Below are positions 60,889 to 64,000 of a DNA stretch of 64,000 bases, piece after piece. Numbering within the stretch: position 1 is the stretch's first letter; every line of letters begins with the position of its first letter. Both the position numbers and the translations under genes were made by a program. The notes under the pieces were generated by a model. The model saw only the letters and a program-made list of their open reading frames with translations, was not told where the DNA came from and searched no databases. This stretch comes from Pyropia yezoensis (taxonomy: Eukaryota; Rhodophyta; Bangiophyceae; Bangiales; Bangiaceae): the NCBI GenBank assembly GCA_009829735.1, contig CM020618.1, forward strand, positions 21,499,346 through 21,563,345, read 5' to 3'.

Positions 60889-63216
60889 ATGGACGAGGCT
60901 GACGGGGACGACGCGCGGCGGGTGCCCCCACCTGCCGCTGTCGTGCCGTCGGCCGACGGCGGGGCGGCCGCCGCGCCGCCCCCCCGGCGCATCCCCACCC
61001 GCCTGGCCCCGCGGCCACGCCCACCGCCGGCAGTGACGGCGGCCGACCTCCTCTCCCCCGCCGCGTCGGTGTCTTCCTTTCTCGGCGAGGACTGGGCGGG
61101 GCCGTCCACCGTCGACGCCGACACCCTGCTGTCGCCGCCGCCGAGAAGCGGCGTGGTCGTGGCCACCGCGCTGGACGACGGGTCCGCCTCGGGGGAGCTG
61201 ATGCTGCTGACGTCACCGCCCCGGTGGGACCACTTTGGTGGCGGCAGCAACAGTAGCAGCGCCGGCGGGGGGGGGGGCGGGGGGGGCGGGGGCGGAGGGG
61301 CAGGCGGCTTGGGCGCGTCCCCCTCGACGCGGCGAGGGCTCCTCTCTTATTCCCGCTCCCACCTGTCGCAAGATGACCTCATTCCCCGCAACAGCGACAC
61401 GGTGGTGGTGTTTGTGTCGCCCCGAGTGTCAGGCATGGCGGGGGCGGAAGGGAGTGGCGCGGCGGCGGGGTCGCTGGTCGGCTTTCGGGACGACGCGGAG
61501 CCGCGGGTGCCGTCGTTTGGGTCCTCCCCGCCCGGCGGGGGGGCCACCTGCTGCACGCCCGGCCGGGTGGCGTCCCCGCTCTTTTCCGGGCGCTTCTCGT
61601 CCTTCACGGGGCTCCTCAACCTGGCGTCCCCGTCGGGGGCGTCGTGGGTGCCCGCCGGGGTGGTGGCGGCGGCTGGCGCTGCAGACGACACCCCGCCGCG
61701 CGTTGCCGTCGCCACCGCCGCCGGCGCGTCACCGTCGGCGATACCGCCAAGACAGCAGGCCGCGCCGCCTCGCCGGCCAGCCTCCCCGGCCGCTGCCACA
61801 CCACGGGGCAGTGGTGGCGGCTTTGCGACCGGTGATGGTTGCGGCGGGGACTTAACGGGCCGCCTCAGCCGCACGCCCCTGTCCCCACGGAGGGGCGTGC
61901 CATGGGTGCTCCTGGCGGTCATCCTTGCGGCGGACACGGCCGGGTCATCCCTGGCGGCCATTCCCCGGTCGGTGGCCACGGTCGGCGTTACTTTCACCGT
62001 GGCGCTGCTCGTGGGCCTTGCCATGACCGCCGTGATGACGGGCTATCTCCTCACCACCCTCCTGTCGGCGCACCCGCACGTGCGGTCCCTGCCGGCGCTG
62101 CTGGGGTCAGCGCTTGGCCGCCACACGGAGGTAGCCGCCACGGTGGCGGTGGCGGCGGCACTCGCCGCGTCCGTGGCGGGGGGGGTGGTGGACCAGGCGG
62201 CGGCGTGGCAGGTCCTCGTCGCCGGCGCACCGCGGGCGTCGTGTGGGGGCGTCGCCGCCCTGGCCGGTGCCGCGGTGGTGGCAGTCGCCGCCGCCGCGGC
62301 CGCCACCACCTTCCCGGGCTGTTTGGCCGTGTCGGCCATATGCCTCGCCGCCACCGTTGGCCTGCTCCCCGTTGTCTGGTCTGCGCTCGCCGCGTCGGCG
62401 CCGTCCACCTGGCTCGGCCCCGTCGTGCTGCCCGAACCGCCCGGCGGGGTGGTGGGCGCCGTCTTTGGCGCCCGCACCGACCGGGTGCTGGCCGTGGCGG
62501 CAACGCTGTCGGGGCTCTTTGCCCCGCACCTGGCGAGCGTGCAGCTGGGGGCGATTGCGGGGAGCCCCGCCAGCTGGTTCCGCGCGCTCGCCGCCTCCCA
62601 GGCGGCCCTGCTGGTGGTGGGGGTGGCCCACGCGGCGGGCACCGCGGTGGCCCTGCCGCCGTGGGCAACAGACGCGGTTGTGGACGGCAGCCACACGCCG
62701 CTGGCGAGTCTGCTCGCTCCGCTCGTGGCGGGCCGCCCCACCGTACGGGTGGTGGTGGGGCTGGCCGCCGCAACCGCCGCGGCGGCGGGGTCCACCCTGC
62801 GGCTGCTGGTGCTGGGGCGGCTCCTGTGGCTCGCGGCGGGGTCCGCGGGGCGGCTGGCAAAGCCGTGGGGGGCTCGCCTTGGTCGTAGGGGTCGCGACCG
62901 CGCTCCCGCCTCTGGGGGTGAGGCCGCCGCATTGGCGGCGGCGGCGGCGGCGGCGGCAGCGGCTGGCGCGGACTCCCCCCCGAAAAAGGCGTATGCGGGT
63001 GCTGTCGCCGTTGTGGCTCACCCCCCACCAATGGCCTTGTTTGTGGTGGCCCCCACCCCCCCCCCTCGGGTGGCGTATCCCGAGGGTTGGGCCGACGCGG
63101 CGGTGACGTCCCCCCTGGTGGCGGGCGCCCATGCCGTCCCCCCGTTTGGGCCGGCCGCCCCCAGCGGCATGCATCGACCAATGGTGTGGCCGTTGGGGGG
63201 CGGCCCAGACCTGTCG

Positions 63217-63247
<31 letters not shown>

Positions 63248-63680
63248 CGGGCGGCCGCGGCGCCTATCGCGCTGTCGACTGCATGGACGGCTGCTGGGCG
63301 GTGGACAGTGACGGGGAGGCCGACGGGCGGTATGGCGGCGGGGTCCCCGCCGGAGCGGCGGCCGCGCCCCCCGACCTCCCCCCCCCTCACGGCCACCGCT
63401 GGGGGCGGCGGCGGCGGCGGCGGCGGTGCGGGGGTGCCACCATCTCTCCCCCCCTCACCGGTGCGCCCCCCCCCCCCGGCTGGCCGCCCGGCTGGGCAGC
63501 CTCGTCGCGGCGGTGGCGCCCTTGGCGGCCGTGGCCGCCACGGTGTTTGCGCCCGCCGCCGCGTCGCCGGCGGTGCTGGCCGCCGCGACGGCTGCCGCGT
63601 TTGCGCTCTCCGCCACGGCCCTGTCGCTGGCTGCGGCCGCCGCCGCGGACCGGCGGCGCGGCGGCGGTGGCGGCGGCGTT

Positions 63681-63715
<35 letters not shown>

Positions 63716-64000
63716 CGGTGTCGGCGGCTGCGGTGTCGGCGGCGGCTTGGGTCCCCGCGTCGGCGGCGGCTTGGGTCCCCGCGTCGGCGGCGGCTGGCGG
63801 GCGGCGGCGGGCGCCGCCGCCGCGGCGGCCGCAACGGTCACGGGCGCGGCGGTGGTGGCGGCCGCCGCCGCCGCGGGCCGCCGCGCCGCCGCGGCGGTTG
63901 TACCCGCGCTGGGCACGTGCGTGCGATGACTGGGGGGGCGAGGGATGGCAGCGCGCGTGGCCAGACGAGCGGGGGGGGCGGGTGGACTTTGTACAGAGGG
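60889..64000 (+). CDS. Multi-pass membrane protein, possible amino-acid-transporter type
   Basis: ATG 60889 (MDEADGDDARRVPPP) opens a frame with no stop up to the window edge. Residues 1-320 are Pro/Ser/Gly-rich and soluble, with a poly-Gly stretch. From about 61890 hydrophobic segments appear in succession: VPWVLLAVILAADTAGSSLA, TFTVALLVGLAMTAVMTGYL, then at least five or six more to about 62830. The first two recall the start of AAAP/SLC38-type carriers (a GxG...P...G pattern) but the match is weak, so substrate is unknown. An Asp/Ser run (SDSDSDSDSD, about 63220) marks a cytosolic loop. After the C run at 63467-63478 the hydrophobic reading moves to another frame (LGSLVAAVAPLAAVAATVFA), which ends at TGA 63927-63929. 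So the real gene probably ends at 63929 after an indel or splice, rather than running off the window. Confidence 0.6.

Noticed and set aside
1-64000. tRNA or rRNA genes
   Set aside because: No GGTTCRANTCC-type box with a plausible acceptor stem and no rRNA-like block was found by eye.

Overview
The window is a visibly GC-rich nuclear sequence from a eukaryote. Long open frames with few introns, many runs of 20-55 C or G, Ala/Pro/Gly-rich low-complexity protein segments, a CSB-type repair ATPase, a Sen1/Upf1-type helicase, a Fanzor nuclease and relics of Tc1/mariner and pogo/Tigger transposons all say eukaryote. The style (very high GC, C-tracts before start codons, few introns) would fit a bangiophyte red alga such as Porphyra/Pyropia. 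That assignment is inference and nothing here proves it.

Layout. (1) 1.1-18.65 kb is a single large element bounded by terminal inverted repeats. A 109-bp core at 1182-1290 matches the reverse complement of 18421-18529 at 104 of 109 positions, with extra GACTGCCACGT motifs outside it. It carries two very large genes on the + strand. The first joins a ParB-like domain to a 2-oxoglutarate/Fe(II) dioxygenase (3442-10380, split by one TAA). The second joins a bacterial beta-class DPPY DNA methyltransferase to a SET histone-methyltransferase-like domain (10896-17993, with a TGA that a GT-AG intron could remove). I recognise no transposase in it. (2) 19.2-29.4 kb holds a C48/Ulp1-like SUMO-protease-type gene (-), a 1746-residue Ala/Pro-rich protein with an unrecognised globular C-terminus (+), and a small coiled-coil protein (-). 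(3) 29.5-32.0 kb is repeat-rich: a 46-bp-arm palindrome, short tandem repeats, and four ~340-bp units, each containing a splice-site-flanked 51-nt exon-like block and a 13-bp hairpin. These lie directly upstream of (4) a 2241-residue SF1 helicase gene (32070-38795). (5) 38.96-40.3 kb holds a decayed, internally deleted Tc1/mariner transposase and a pair of related inverted repeats. (6) 42016-46221 is a Fanzor (eukaryotic TnpB relative) whose frame is cut by one UGA just before the RuvC-II glutamate. (7) 47.4-64 kb looks like ordinary chromosome: a secreted CAP/SCP protein (-), a pogo/Tigger C-terminal relic (-), a CSB/ERCC6 orthologue (+), an arylamine N-acetyltransferase (-) and a multi-pass membrane protein (+) whose frame stays open to the window end.

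How the parts relate. The 17.5-kb element packages writers and a possible eraser of DNA and chromatin marks: DNA methyltransferase, SET, 2OG dioxygenase and ParB-like DNA binder. The most interesting hypothesis is an element that manages its own epigenetic state. Stops in its first gene and in the Fanzor suggest that these copies are decaying, or are read through. The right-hand genes are probably host housekeeping genes unrelated to the mobile DNA.
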